From Synechococcus sp. M44_DOE_062 (GTDB lineage: Bacteria; Cyanobacteriota; Cyanobacteriia; Thermostichales; Thermostichaceae): a stretch of 32,217 nucleotides of DNA. The stretch spans positions 1 through 32,217 of the forward strand of contig DVDX01000050.1 of NCBI GenBank assembly GCA_015295985.1, given 5' to 3'. Below, piece after piece: positions 9,723 through 17,036 of this stretch. The stretch's first letter is position 1. Each line of letters begins with the position of its first letter. Position numbers and translations under genes: made by a program. The notes below the pieces were generated by a model. It saw only the letters and a list, made by a program, of their open reading frames with translations, did no database searches and was not told the origin of the DNA.

Positions 9723-11036
9723 ATGGGCAAAGTGGTGGTTATCGGCGCGGGGCTGGCAGGGCTGACCTGTGCCAAGGTGCTGAGGGGCCAGAGGGATGTT
9801 CTCGTCTTGGAAAAAAGCGATGGCCCTGGGGGGCGGGTGCGTACCGACAAGGTGGAGGGCTTTCGTCTGGATCGCGGCTTTCAGGTGCTGTTCACCGCCT
9901 ATCCCAAAGTGCGGCAGCATCTGGATCTGAGCAAGCTCGATCCCCGTCCCTACCGGCCCGGCGCTGTGTTGGCCCAGCCAGGGCGGTTTTGGCTGTTGGG
10001 GGATCCCCTGCGGGATCTGGCCGGTGGGATCCCATCCCTGCTCAATCCTTTGGCCAGCTTTGGGGACAAGCTCAAGGTGCTGCAATTGCGGGCAGAGCTG
10101 GCCCGGCGCACCCCTGAGCAAGTCTTTCAAGAAGGTCTAGGGGGATCCGATGGTTCTGTGCAGGCATTCCTGCAGCGGTACGGGTTTTCCGCCAAGATCT
10201 GCCAGCACTTTTTCTACCCCTTTTTCCGAGGGATCCTCCTGGATCCAGACCTGGCTAGCAGCGCCCGCCTCTTTGCCTTCTACTTTAAGATGATGGCTGA
10301 GGGATCCATCGTCACCCCGGCCTTGGGCATGGGAGAGCTGGCCCGACAACTGGCTGGTCACCTGTCCCCCGAACAGATCCGCTACCAAACCCGGGTGGAG
10401 CGCATTCTGGCAGAAGATGGGAAAGTGCGCGGCATTCGCACCGCCAATGGCGAGGAGATCCCTGCCGAGTGGGTAGTCTGCGCCGCCGATGCCCCCCAAG
10501 CGCGGGCCTGGCAAGCGGAGCTGTGCCCTCAGGATCCCACCCCCATCCCTAGCCAAGGGCGAGCGGTGACCTGCCTCTACTTCTGCGCTCCCTTTTCCCT
10601 CACCCGTGGCGGCTATTTGCACCTCAACGCCACTGGCCAGGGCTGGATCAACCACTGGGTTCAGCTGACCCACATCAGCCCGGCACTGGCTCCCCCCGGC
10701 CAACACCTGTACTCTGTGGTGGTGCTGGGGGATCCCCCCTTGGGTGACGAGGAGCTGGCCCAAGCCTGCCGAGCCGAGTTGCAAACTTATTTCCCCGTCG
10801 CGGCAGCGTCGCGTAGCGGTAAAGCCCCCTTGGAGCAACTGCGCCTATTGCGGGTATACCGGATCCCTTTTGCCCAATTTGTGCAGCCGCCGGGGTTCCA
10901 GCAGCACCTGCCATCCACCTGCAGCGGTCTCCAGGGCCTCCTCTGGGCGGGGGAATACACCCACCAGAGCAGCATCGAGGGGGCTCTCCGCAGCGGCGAG
11001 CAGGCAGCGGCGTGGATCCTCCAAAAATCCGCCTAG
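9723..11036 (+). CDS. FAD-dependent oxidoreductase, amine oxidase / phytoene desaturase-like
   Basis: A 437-residue flavoprotein, probably soluble. The dinucleotide-binding motif GKVVVIGAGLAGLTCA begins at residue 2 and is followed by VLVLEKSDGPGGRVRTD, the adenine-ribose Glu and the GG motif of the amine oxidase / carotenoid desaturase superfamily. GFRLDRGFQVLFTAYP is typical of a plant-cyanobacterial subgroup with no assigned reaction. The C-terminal LLWAGEYTHQSSIEGALRSGEQAA is the second FAD-binding segment. I chose the ATG at 9723, directly before the Rossmann strand, with AGAAGGG about 14 bases upstream. An ATG at 9672 overlapping the previous stop (TGATG) would add 17 residues and is possible if the two genes are translationally coupled. 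Repeat A interrupts the coding sequence at 10796. Specific substrate unknown. Confidence 0.85.
   Translation: MGKVVVIGAGLAGLTCAKVLRGQRDVLVLEKSDGPGGRVRTDKVEGFRLDRGFQVLFTAYPKVRQHLDLSKLDPRPYRPGAVLAQPGRFWLLGDPLRDLAGGIPSLLNPLASFGDKLKVLQLRAELARRTPEQVFQEGLGGSDGSVQAFLQRYGFSAKICQHFFYPFFRGILLDPDLASSARLFAFYFKMMAEGSIVTPALGMGELARQLAGHLSPEQIRYQTRVERILAEDGKVRGIRTANGEEIPAEWVVCAADAPQARAWQAELCPQDPTPIPSQGRAVTCLYFCAPFSLTRGGYLHLNATGQGWINHWVQLTHISPALAPPGQHLYSVVVLGDPPLGDEELAQACRAELQTYFPVAAASRSGKAPLEQLRLLRVYRIPFAQFVQPPGFQQHLPSTCSGLQGLLWAGEYTHQSSIEGALRSGEQAAAWILQKSA
10796..10821 (+). repeat. Dispersed repeat A, copy 3, inside the oxidoreductase gene
   Basis: A 26-base unit matching copy 1 at 23 of 26 positions. It is translated as VAAASRSG (the same frame as copy 1) between LQTYFP and KAPLEQLRLLRVYRIP, probably a surface loop. 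Confidence 0.65.
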
Positions 11037-11143
11037 ATCTGTACAAAGCAATACAGACTTTCTTAAGCCCGCTCCCAGAACCAAAGCCGGGATCCCGTGG
11101 TATGAAGGGGGTGGACTTGGTCGCCCACGAGGATCCCCCTGTC

Positions 11144-11809
11144 ATGCAAAACGCTACCCTTAGCCCCATCCCGCTCCTGCAGCGGTCGTTCGAGATGGTA
11201 GGCCCCATCTATGGGCCGCTGCTGATCCTGGCCTCTCCTGGCTTTATCATTCCCATCGTCGCAGAGCTGATCCCGCTTGCCGGGGGGATCCTCAACTTGG
11301 CCTATGGCCTGATTGGTGCGCCCATCCTGGCAGGGGCAGCCTTTTGGCTGGTGGATCAGCACTTGAAGCAGCGAACTCCCCCGCTGGGCAACAGTTTGGA
11401 TCAGGCTGTCTCTAAGGCAGTGCCTCTGGTATTCGGCAGCATCCTGCTGGTGCTGATTGTCTCGCTGGGGATGCTGCTGCTTGTACTTCCCGGCATCTAC
11501 TGGGGGATAAGGCTGGCTTTCACTCCCTGCGCGATTGTCCTGGAAGACAAAGGTGCCACGGAAGGGTTGGGCTACAGTTGGAACCTCGTCAGGGGCCGTT
11601 GGTGGGGAGTGTTTTGGGCATTTCTGGCCGTGGGTTTGATCTTCGGCCTCGCGATCCTGATTGCGTTTTCTGTTGGGGGGATCCTGGGAGCTGCCCTAGG
11701 TGCGGCTGTGGTTGGGAATGCTGCCGCCACGGCAGTTGCGCCTATCCTCAATATCTATACGGTGCTCCTGTTCCGATCCCTGCAGCAGTTGCAAGCGCAA
11801 GCGGCCTAG
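11144..11809 (+). CDS. Small polytopic membrane protein, unknown function
   Basis: About 221 residues, with four or five strongly hydrophobic helices (PLLILASPGFIIPIVAELI, LAYGLIGAPILAGAAFWLV, VFGSILLVLIVSLGMLLLVL, VFWAFLAVGLIFGLAILIAF, LGAALGAAVVGNAAATAVA). The lead TLSPIPLLQRSFEMV and the mid-protein GIYWGIRLAFTPCAIVLEDKGATEGLGYSWNLV resemble the DUF975/YciC-like and glycerophosphodiesterase-membrane-domain families: an amphipathic lead, a P-G-I-Y kink, then 'A-L-x-x-S-W-x-L-V-R-G'. No enzyme motif is visible. I prefer the ATG at 11144, with GAGG 11 bases upstream; an ATG at 11102 would add 14 residues. It lies 107 bases after the oxidoreductase on the same strand and is probably its own unit or the end of that operon. 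Confidence 0.7.
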   Translation: MQNATLSPIPLLQRSFEMVGPIYGPLLILASPGFIIPIVAELIPLAGGILNLAYGLIGAPILAGAAFWLVDQHLKQRTPPLGNSLDQAVSKAVPLVFGSILLVLIVSLGMLLLVLPGIYWGIRLAFTPCAIVLEDKGATEGLGYSWNLVRGRWWGVFWAFLAVGLIFGLAILIAFSVGGILGAALGAAVVGNAAATAVAPILNIYTVLLFRSLQQLQAQAA

Positions 11810-11816
11810 CTTGGCT

Positions 11817-11864
11817 TTCCCTCACCCCCAACCCTTCTCTCCTGGGAAGAGGGGAGTTAGGGAT
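11817..11864. repeat. CCCTCACCCCCAACCC-type cyanobacterial repeat between convergent genes
   Basis: CCCTCACCCCCAACCCTTCT leads into an imperfect hairpin with AAGAGGGGAGTTAGGG. This is the sort of CT-rich/GA-rich inverted element that is widespread in cyanobacterial intergenic regions (recalled, not searched). It fills the gap between the convergent membrane-protein gene and mnmA, and could serve as a bidirectional terminator. Confidence 0.5.
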
Positions 11865-11867
11865 GAC

Positions 11868-12974
11868 CTACGAAGAAGGGCGCTCCAGGATCCCTCCCCC
11901 AAGCAGGAGATCCCCGTGGTACCAGACGGCGGCTTGGCCGGGGGTAACCCCAAACTGGGGCTCGGCAAACTGCAGCTTCACCCGCTCAGGGGATTCCGGG
12001 ATCACCATGGCCGGCACCGGCGGGGTACGGTAGCGCACCTGAACCTCTACAGCTAAGGGTTCTGTCGGCGCTGGGATGGAGACCCAGTTCACTTGTCTTA
12101 CCCATGCTTCAGCTTGGGTGGCTTCCTCCCGTTCCCCCACGACCACGCGGTTCATGGCCGCATCGATGCGCACCACGTAAAGCGGATGGGCAGAGGCAAT
12201 CCCCAAGCCCTTGCGCTGGCCCACCGTGTAGTGGTGGATGCCCTCATGGGATCCCAGCACCCGCCCGCGGGTATCGACGATTTCCCCTGGCCTTTGCCCA
12301 AGGTATTGATCCAAAAAGCTGCGCATCGAGCCATAGGTTTCAATCAAGCACAGATCCTGGCTTTCGGGCTTGTCGGCTGTAATTAGCCCATACCGGGCAG
12401 CCAACTGGCGGGTTTGGGCTTTGGTGTATTCCCCCAGGGGAAAGAGACTGTGGGCCAGATGGTCTTGGCTGAGGTCGTAGAGGAAATAGGACTGATCCTT
12501 TTGCCGATCCACCGCCCGCAGCAGTTGATAGCGCCCCGATTCGGTGTCCAAGCGCACCCGTGCGTAGTGGCCAGTGGCAATCTGGGAGATACCCAGCTTT
12601 TCGCGGGCATAGGCCAGCAGAGGGCCGAACTTCACCGTTTTGTTGCACTGGGAGCAGGGTAGGGGGGTAATGCCCTCCGCATAGCCGGCAACCAGATAGT
12701 CCACAATGTTAGCCTGGAACAGCTCGCGGCTATCCACCACATGGTGAGGGATCCCCAACTGCTCACAAACAGCCGCTGCATCCACCAAGCCTTCGGTACA
12801 GCACTGGCCTTTTCCCCTCATGAGCCAAAGGGTGACCCCCTCTACGGCATAGCCCTGTTCCTGCAGCAGGGCCGCCACCGTTGAGCTATCCACACCGCCG
12901 GAAAGAGCTGCCACAATGCGGGGCTGCGGCGGGGATGCAACGGGTGAAGCCGATGAGTGGGGGCTGGTAACCAT
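11868..12974 (-). CDS. mnmA: tRNA-specific 2-thiouridylase
   Basis: Forms 2-thiouridine at U34 of the Lys, Glu and Gln tRNAs, using ATP and a sulfur carrier. The 368-residue length is usual. The PP-loop ALSGGVDSS is at 24-31, and GHYARV and the tRNA-contact segment [10 protein letters not shown] follow. The two catalytic cysteines are visible at Cys110 (in CNKTVKF) and Cys209 (in SQDLCLIE), matching E. coli Cys102 and Cys199. The C-terminal GQRKGLG...YVVRID is the family beta-barrel. The ATG at 12974 gives a ~20-residue lead before the PP-loop. It is downstream of, and perhaps co-transcribed with, the HEAT-repeat gene 102 bases away. selD, which in many bacteria supplies selenium to convert this same 2-thiouridine to 2-selenouridine, lies 6 kb away. 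Confidence 0.96.
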   Translation of the reverse strand: MVTSPHSSASPVASPPQPRIVAALSGGVDSSTVAALLQEQGYAVEGVTLWLMRGKGQCCTEGLVDAAAVCEQLGIPHHVVDSRELFQANIVDYLVAGYAEGITPLPCSQCNKTVKFGPLLAYAREKLGISQIATGHYARVRLDTESGRYQLLRAVDRQKDQSYFLYDLSQDHLAHSLFPLGEYTKAQTRQLAARYGLITADKPESQDLCLIETYGSMRSFLDQYLGQRPGEIVDTRGRVLGSHEGIHHYTVGQRKGLGIASAHPLYVVRIDAAMNRVVVGEREEATQAEAWVRQVNWVSIPAPTEPLAVEVQVRYRTPPVPAMVIPESPERVKLQFAEPQFGVTPGQAAVWYHGDLLLGGGILERPSS

Positions 12975-13076
12975 CTAAGGCAAGGGATCCTGGGAAAAGA
13001 AAGGCTTAGGCAAGGACAGATGAAGCCGCTCTCTGGGAATGGGGAACTCCAAATAAGCTGAGCCGGGATCTTTACT

Positions 13077-13826
13077 TTAGCCTTCCTCAGGGTTGGCTGG
13101 TTGGGATCCTGTCCCAGGGGTGACTTCTGAGAAACCCCTTTGCCGCAAGCGCCGCAACGAATCCAGAGCCGCCGCCGCAACGCTATCATGGGGATCCCTG
13201 GCCAAGTAGTTGAGGGCAGAAACGCTCTTGGGAGAAGGCAAATTGCCCAACGCTTGGGCCAACCGTTGCCGCACCAGCCAATCTTCGGATTGGGCAAACT
13301 CCAGAATCCGATCCAGCGCCCGCAGATCCCCCAATTCCCCCAGAGCTGCAATGGCCGCCTGCTGCAGCAACACCTCCGGCCCATCCAAGGCTCGCAGCAG
13401 CACCTCGTAAGCCCGCGGATCCTTCAAGTTTCCCAAGGCCACCGCCGCGCTGAAGCGCACCAGCCACTCCACATCTTCGTAAAAGGCGCGCACCAAAGCT
13501 TCAAAAGCCCGCGGATCCTCCAAATAGCCCAGGGCACCTGCCGCGTCGGCGCGAATGCCGTAGTCCGGGTCTTGGGTGAGGATTTCCAGCAACTTGGGTA
13601 GACAGGCGTCCGTTTGCTTGATCCCCAGGGCGAAGACGGCAAAAGAGCGCACCTGCAGGTTGTCATCGTCAATGACTTGCAAAATTAGCGGTACTGCCTC
13701 TTCTGCCGGCACATCCCGCAACTGGGCCAAGGCCACCATGCGATCCGCCGGGCGTGGGCTGCGCAAGCGTTGAGCAATTTCCTGTAGACGAGCAGGGTTG
13801 GCGGGATCCAAAGCAGAGACAGTCAT
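13077..13826 (-). CDS. HEAT-repeat protein, NblB / CpcE phycobilin-lyase-like
   Basis: A 249-residue all-helical protein made of about six HEAT repeats. The second helices are easy to line up: LQVRSFAVFALG, YGIRADAAGALG, WLVRFSAAVALG, VLLQQAAIAALG, WLVRQRLAQALG and DSVAAAALDSL. In cyanobacteria this architecture is typical of phycobilin lyase subunits (CpcE/PecE) and NblB, which acts in phycobilisome breakdown. Size and repeat pattern suit the NblB-like group, but no diagnostic residue separates them here, so binding of phycobiliprotein or chromophore is inference. No phycobilisome gene is adjacent; mnmA follows on the same strand. The ATG at 13826 opens directly onto the first repeat. There is no signal peptide or membrane helix. 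Confidence 0.75.
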   Translation of the reverse strand: MTVSALDPANPARLQEIAQRLRSPRPADRMVALAQLRDVPAEEAVPLILQVIDDDNLQVRSFAVFALGIKQTDACLPKLLEILTQDPDYGIRADAAGALGYLEDPRAFEALVRAFYEDVEWLVRFSAAVALGNLKDPRAYEVLLRALDGPEVLLQQAAIAALGELGDLRALDRILEFAQSEDWLVRQRLAQALGNLPSPKSVSALNYLARDPHDSVAAAALDSLRRLRQRGFSEVTPGTGSQPANPEEG

Positions 13827-14024
13827 GGCGTTAACAAATATTTACAATCTTTCTTCAGTATGGCAAATGGGCTGCGCTTGGGCAAAGGCCAGCTTTGCCT
13901 ACTCCGGTCGGGATCCCTGGGGATATGGCGCTACGGTTTTGATTGAGAAATCCTAGCACTGTTGTCGAGAAAAGCAGCTCGGCTTGGCCCCATCCCAAAG
14001 ATTTTGGGTATTTTGGTGGAGAGG

Positions 14025-14939
14025 ATGCGAGGCTCTCTGCCGGTGGTCTCTATGCTGAAATCGCTGTCTGCTCGCCCATTGTCCTACCTTCTTGTAGCCA
14101 GCCTGCTATCGGCAGGGGGTGTTGCGTTTTTGGCCCCCCGTTGGTTCTCGGCTCTAGCCAACGAACAAGCGGTTCCTGAAGCCGAACGGGCGCTTCAGCC
14201 TCTGTTGCCTTCGGGATCCCGGGTGATAAGCTCGCGGCGATTGAGCGCCACAGAAGCCGAGATTTGGGTTGAGTCGCAGGGGGGAACCAGCCCTGTAATC
14301 ATGCGGCTGAATGCCTCAGGCACTTGGGAACAGGATATGAGCGCCACCTTGGCCCGCGGAGCCAGCCAGATGCAAGCTTTGGCCCGGCAACAAACGGTGA
14401 ACTTGCCTTCCGGCTTTGGCCAGACCGCCCCCGATCAACCCCCACCGCCGCCGGTGCCCTCCCTTCTGCAGGTTACCCAAGCCGCCTCTAGCCTGATCCC
14501 ACCGGTGGATCGGGAGCAGGAAACCCAGCGGGCCTTGAGTGGGGCTGGCCGTTTGGATCCCTTTGTACCCCAGAACATTCGCGCTCCCGAACCGCAGATC
14601 GTTCTGCCGCCCCTACCTCCACCTCCGGTTTTGCCCCCTCCTGGCAGCGGCAATGGAGCCCCTGTAGCAGTGGCCACTCCGATCCCAACGCCCACCCCTG
14701 ACCCGGCTGCGTTTGCCCGCAGTGTACAGGTTTCCGGGATGATCCAGATCGGCGGCGAGTCCTTCGCTCTGGTTTCTGGCCCAGGTGTCATTCCCTCTGT
14801 GGTGCAGGCCGGGCAAAACTACCAAACCGCCAAGGTGGCCGGAGTATCGGTGCCGGAGCGGCGGGTTGTGCTCTCCGAAGGGGGAGAAACGGTCGTGAAG
14901 CAAATGGAAGACACCAGCGTGATTGTGGGTGCGCCCTAG
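14025..14939 (+). CDS. Membrane-anchored proline-rich protein with PilP/GspC-like C-terminal domain
   Basis: About 304 residues. An N-terminal hydrophobic segment (LSYLLVASLLSAGGVAFLAP) anchors or exports it. A small domain follows (VISSRRLSATEAEIWVES...VIMRLNASGTWEQDM), then a long Pro-rich spacer (QPPPPPVPSLLQ..., LPPLPPPPVLPPPGSG, IPTPTPDP). The C-terminus (VSGMIQIGGESFALVSGPG...SVVQAGQNYQTAKVAGVSVPERRVVLS) reads as the small beta domain of PilP/GspC periplasmic proteins, including GRLDPFVP, the hallmark that precedes it in PilP. A role in a type IV pilus or secretion envelope complex is therefore possible, but there is no pilus gene next to it. Start choice is uncertain: ATG 14025 and ATG 14052 each have GGTGG five bases upstream, and a TTG at 13962 is also in frame. 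Confidence 0.6.
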   Translation: MRGSLPVVSMLKSLSARPLSYLLVASLLSAGGVAFLAPRWFSALANEQAVPEAERALQPLLPSGSRVISSRRLSATEAEIWVESQGGTSPVIMRLNASGTWEQDMSATLARGASQMQALARQQTVNLPSGFGQTAPDQPPPPPVPSLLQVTQAASSLIPPVDREQETQRALSGAGRLDPFVPQNIRAPEPQIVLPPLPPPPVLPPPGSGNGAPVAVATPIPTPTPDPAAFARSVQVSGMIQIGGESFALVSGPGVIPSVVQAGQNYQTAKVAGVSVPERRVVLSEGGETVVKQMEDTSVIVGAP

Positions 14940-15008
14940 TTTCAGCAGCAGCAAGACACCGACGGTGGAACAGGCTTATTCGCAGCAAAACGGTTAGCTG
15001 GGTTGATT

Positions 15009-15051
15009 CCCATCTTCTCCCTACCTCTGGGAAAGGGATCGGGGGTGAGGG
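15009..15051. repeat. Diverged copy of the GGGGGTGAGGG cyanobacterial repeat
   Basis: GAAAGGGATCGGGGGTGAGG (15031-15050) corresponds to the reverse complement of the 11817-11864 element (GAAGGGTTGGGGGTGAGGG there), preceded by a CT-rich stretch. It is in the 238-base gap between the convergent exported-protein and Rad52-like genes (14940-15177); I see no gene in that gap. Confidence 0.45.
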
Positions 15052-15177
15052 TCGAAAGCTGCTTGAACGAGCTTAGAGCAGCCGTAGCCCTCAAGATCTG
15101 AGCCGGGAAGAGCGGAGTTGCCAGATCTCCAGATTTTGAGAAGATTTTGAGACCTGGGCGGTAAGGCCCAGAAAACA

Positions 15178-15759
15178 TCAAAAGCGGGGTTCGCTGCTGA
15201 GGCGTGAGGGCTGCTGCTTTAGATAGCGCAAAAACTCCCGTAGCTCGGCGTCGCTCAGTTGGTGGCGAGATTTCTTTTGGAAGCGACGTTCCAAAAACTC
15301 TTGTCCTTCCTTGCGACCCCAGCCGATACGTTGCATCTCCACATCCGTTTGGGCAATGATGTCCGACAGATCATCCCCATAGACCCCCGGCTCGCTCAGA
15401 CCGGGCAGCTCTGGGGGATTTGGCTTTGCAGGGATCCCTATCGACTCAGGGGCTGGAGAAGCAGGGGAAGACTGAGTGTGTCCGTTGCCCAACTCAGGAG
15501 TTGGCAGATAAGGCACCCTAGCAGTGTCCACACCCAGGCTTAATGCAGTTGTGGGATAGCCGAATCCTGCGTGGTTCAGAGCGCGCTTCAGTGCAGCATC
15601 TTCCGCTTCTTCTACCGTGTTGGAGCCGGCAATACCACTGCCCAGAACCGTATTGTTGACCATCACCTGGGCTTTGACAATGTAGATCCCTTCTTCCACA
15701 CGCAACAGATCGGTGAGCAAACTGCCCATAGGGTACCGTTCTCGAAACTGTTGAATCAT
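15178..15759 (-). CDS. Small Rad52-like protein (candidate single-strand DNA annealing/binding)
   Basis: A 193-residue protein. The N-terminal ~75 residues (FRERYPMGSLLTDLLRVEEG, YIVKAQVMVNNTVLGSGIA, then EEAEDAALKRALNHAGFG) have the strand-strand-helix order of the Rad52/Rad22 annealing family; the helix resembles its TDALKRALR-FGN signature. A variable Pro/Ser linker (~95-130) follows. The C-terminal ~55 residues (DVEMQRIGWGRKEGQEFLERRFQKKSRHQLSDAELREFLRYLKQQP) form a conserved helical module that I recall at the end of cyanobacterial and phage DNA-repair proteins. It is shorter than classical Rad52 domains, so annealing activity is inference. The ATG at 15759 is the natural start. A pair of palindromes lies just upstream at 15785-15809. 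No recombinase or nuclease neighbour is present. Confidence 0.5.
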   Translation of the reverse strand: MIQQFRERYPMGSLLTDLLRVEEGIYIVKAQVMVNNTVLGSGIAGSNTVEEAEDAALKRALNHAGFGYPTTALSLGVDTARVPYLPTPELGNGHTQSSPASPAPESIGIPAKPNPPELPGLSEPGVYGDDLSDIIAQTDVEMQRIGWGRKEGQEFLERRFQKKSRHQLSDAELREFLRYLKQQPSRLSSEPRF

Positions 15760-15784
15760 GTTTGCGCCGAAACCTGTCGCTGCT

Positions 15785-15809
15785 CAAGGCTTGATCACAA
15801 GCTAGCTTG
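15785..15809. promoter_or_regulatory. Palindrome pair upstream of the Rad52-like gene
   Basis: CAAGGCTTG (15785-15793) is followed by the perfect 12-base palindrome CAAGCTAGCTTG (15798-15809), ending about 50 bases before the Rad52-like start. It could be an operator. The rest of the 288-base divergent spacer (15760-16047) shows no gene and no convincing promoter. Confidence 0.35.
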
Positions 15810-16047
15810 GAAGTCGGCCTCACATCCAGATCTCAATGTCTCGACATCAAATCGCCATATCAAATCGTCGGATCAATATCGGCAAAGAAGTCTGCCACCC
15901 AATTCCAGAGAGACTCTCCCAGGCAAGCAACGTTCAACTTGGCAAGGGTATGCTAAGACCAGGGATCCAGTTGCAAAGGTTGCCCCAGGTGGCTGGCTGG
16001 GGAGAACTGATCTATCATCGGCGCACAGCGAGGCATAACGGAAACCT

Positions 16048-16989
16048 ATGGCTAGCGATACGACTGGAGCCAGTTCAGCCAGTTTGGGACAGGCAGCCAT
16101 CCGAGAGCGCAACTATGGCACCGCTTTGCAGTTGCTCCGGCGGGCTTATCGTGCGGATCCCAGCCCAGAGAATGCCCGTTGGCTGGCCACTGCCTACGAA
16201 GAAGCGGGGTACCTTCAACTGGCCGCTCTGTACCGAGAATTGGCCCAAGAGCGTAGAGAGACTCCCAAGGCAATTCAATTTCAAGCCCCCAAACCTCCCA
16301 GCACCCTTGAAGAGCTGAAGCAGCCACCGCCTGAGCCGCCGGATCGCAAGACCATTCCCTTGCCGCAGCCGATCCCACGCCCAACCCCACCCGCATCTCC
16401 TCCGGATCAGCCGATTTGGGTTTACAAGCCCACCCCCATCGATCCCAAAAGCATCAGCCGCCAAGGGCCCCTTCGACCCCAAGCTGCAGAGCCTGCCCTT
16501 TCCCCTCAGCCATCGGCGGAGAGGGGCGACTATCTGCCGGTTCAGCACGCCCCGGACTTGAAAAACCCACAGCAGGGATCCCCCTTTGTGCGGCGACTGA
16601 ACCAACTGCATCGTCAGTTTAAGGATCAGCCCACGGCGGAGCTGGCACTACAACTGGCGGAAGCCTACGACGAGCAGAAGAACTTCAAAGAAGCCCAGCG
16701 CTACTACCGAGAAGTTTTGGATCTGGATGACTCTTGGCTGCTGCGACCGATGGTGCAAGAGCGCCTGGAAGAGCTGCGGCAACTGCAGGAGTCCACAACC
16801 GAACAGAGTCCTTGGGCAGGTCTCTCAGCCCAAAACTTGCTTAAGCTGGGAGAAAAGCTGGAACAGGAAGGGGAAGTGGCTCGTGCCGAGCAAGTTTACC
16901 GGCAGATCTTGAAAATGGATGCCACCCTGGATGTTCATGCCAAAGCTCGCAAGGGGCTAAACCGGCTCTATCCCGACGGAAAGCGGTGA
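16048..16989 (+). CDS. Tetratricopeptide-repeat protein with proline-rich middle
   Basis: A 313-residue soluble protein of unknown role. The N-terminal ~65 residues form TPR-like helices (GQAAIRERNYGTALQLLRRAY, PENARWLATAYEEAGYLQLAALYRELA). The middle (~75-165) is rich in Pro and probably disordered (KPPSTLEELKQPPPEPPDRK and following). The C-terminal third again carries TPRs (TAELALQLAEAYDEQKNFKEAQRYYREVLDLDD; LLKLGEKLEQEGEVARAEQVYRQILKMD). TPR proteins act as scaffolds; no partner can be named. There is no signal peptide. The ATG at 16048 has GGA about seven bases upstream. It is convergent with the ABC permease, only 47 bases away; the gap has a weak GCTAC/GTAGC inverted repeat that may terminate both. 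Confidence 0.75.
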   Translation: MASDTTGASSASLGQAAIRERNYGTALQLLRRAYRADPSPENARWLATAYEEAGYLQLAALYRELAQERRETPKAIQFQAPKPPSTLEELKQPPPEPPDRKTIPLPQPIPRPTPPASPPDQPIWVYKPTPIDPKSISRQGPLRPQAAEPALSPQPSAERGDYLPVQHAPDLKNPQQGSPFVRRLNQLHRQFKDQPTAELALQLAEAYDEQKNFKEAQRYYREVLDLDDSWLLRPMVQERLEELRQLQESTTEQSPWAGLSAQNLLKLGEKLEQEGEVARAEQVYRQILKMDATLDVHAKARKGLNRLYPDGKR

Positions 16990-17036
16990 TTTGCAGGCTA
17001 CCCCCTTCTCCTTACTCGGCGCAATGGGGAAGTAGC

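Noticed and set aside
15571..16038. Plus-strand open frame filling the spacer before the TPR gene
   Set aside because: It starts opposite the Rad52-like gene, has no ribosome binding site or family pattern, and the sequence after 15800 looks like ordinary promoter DNA.
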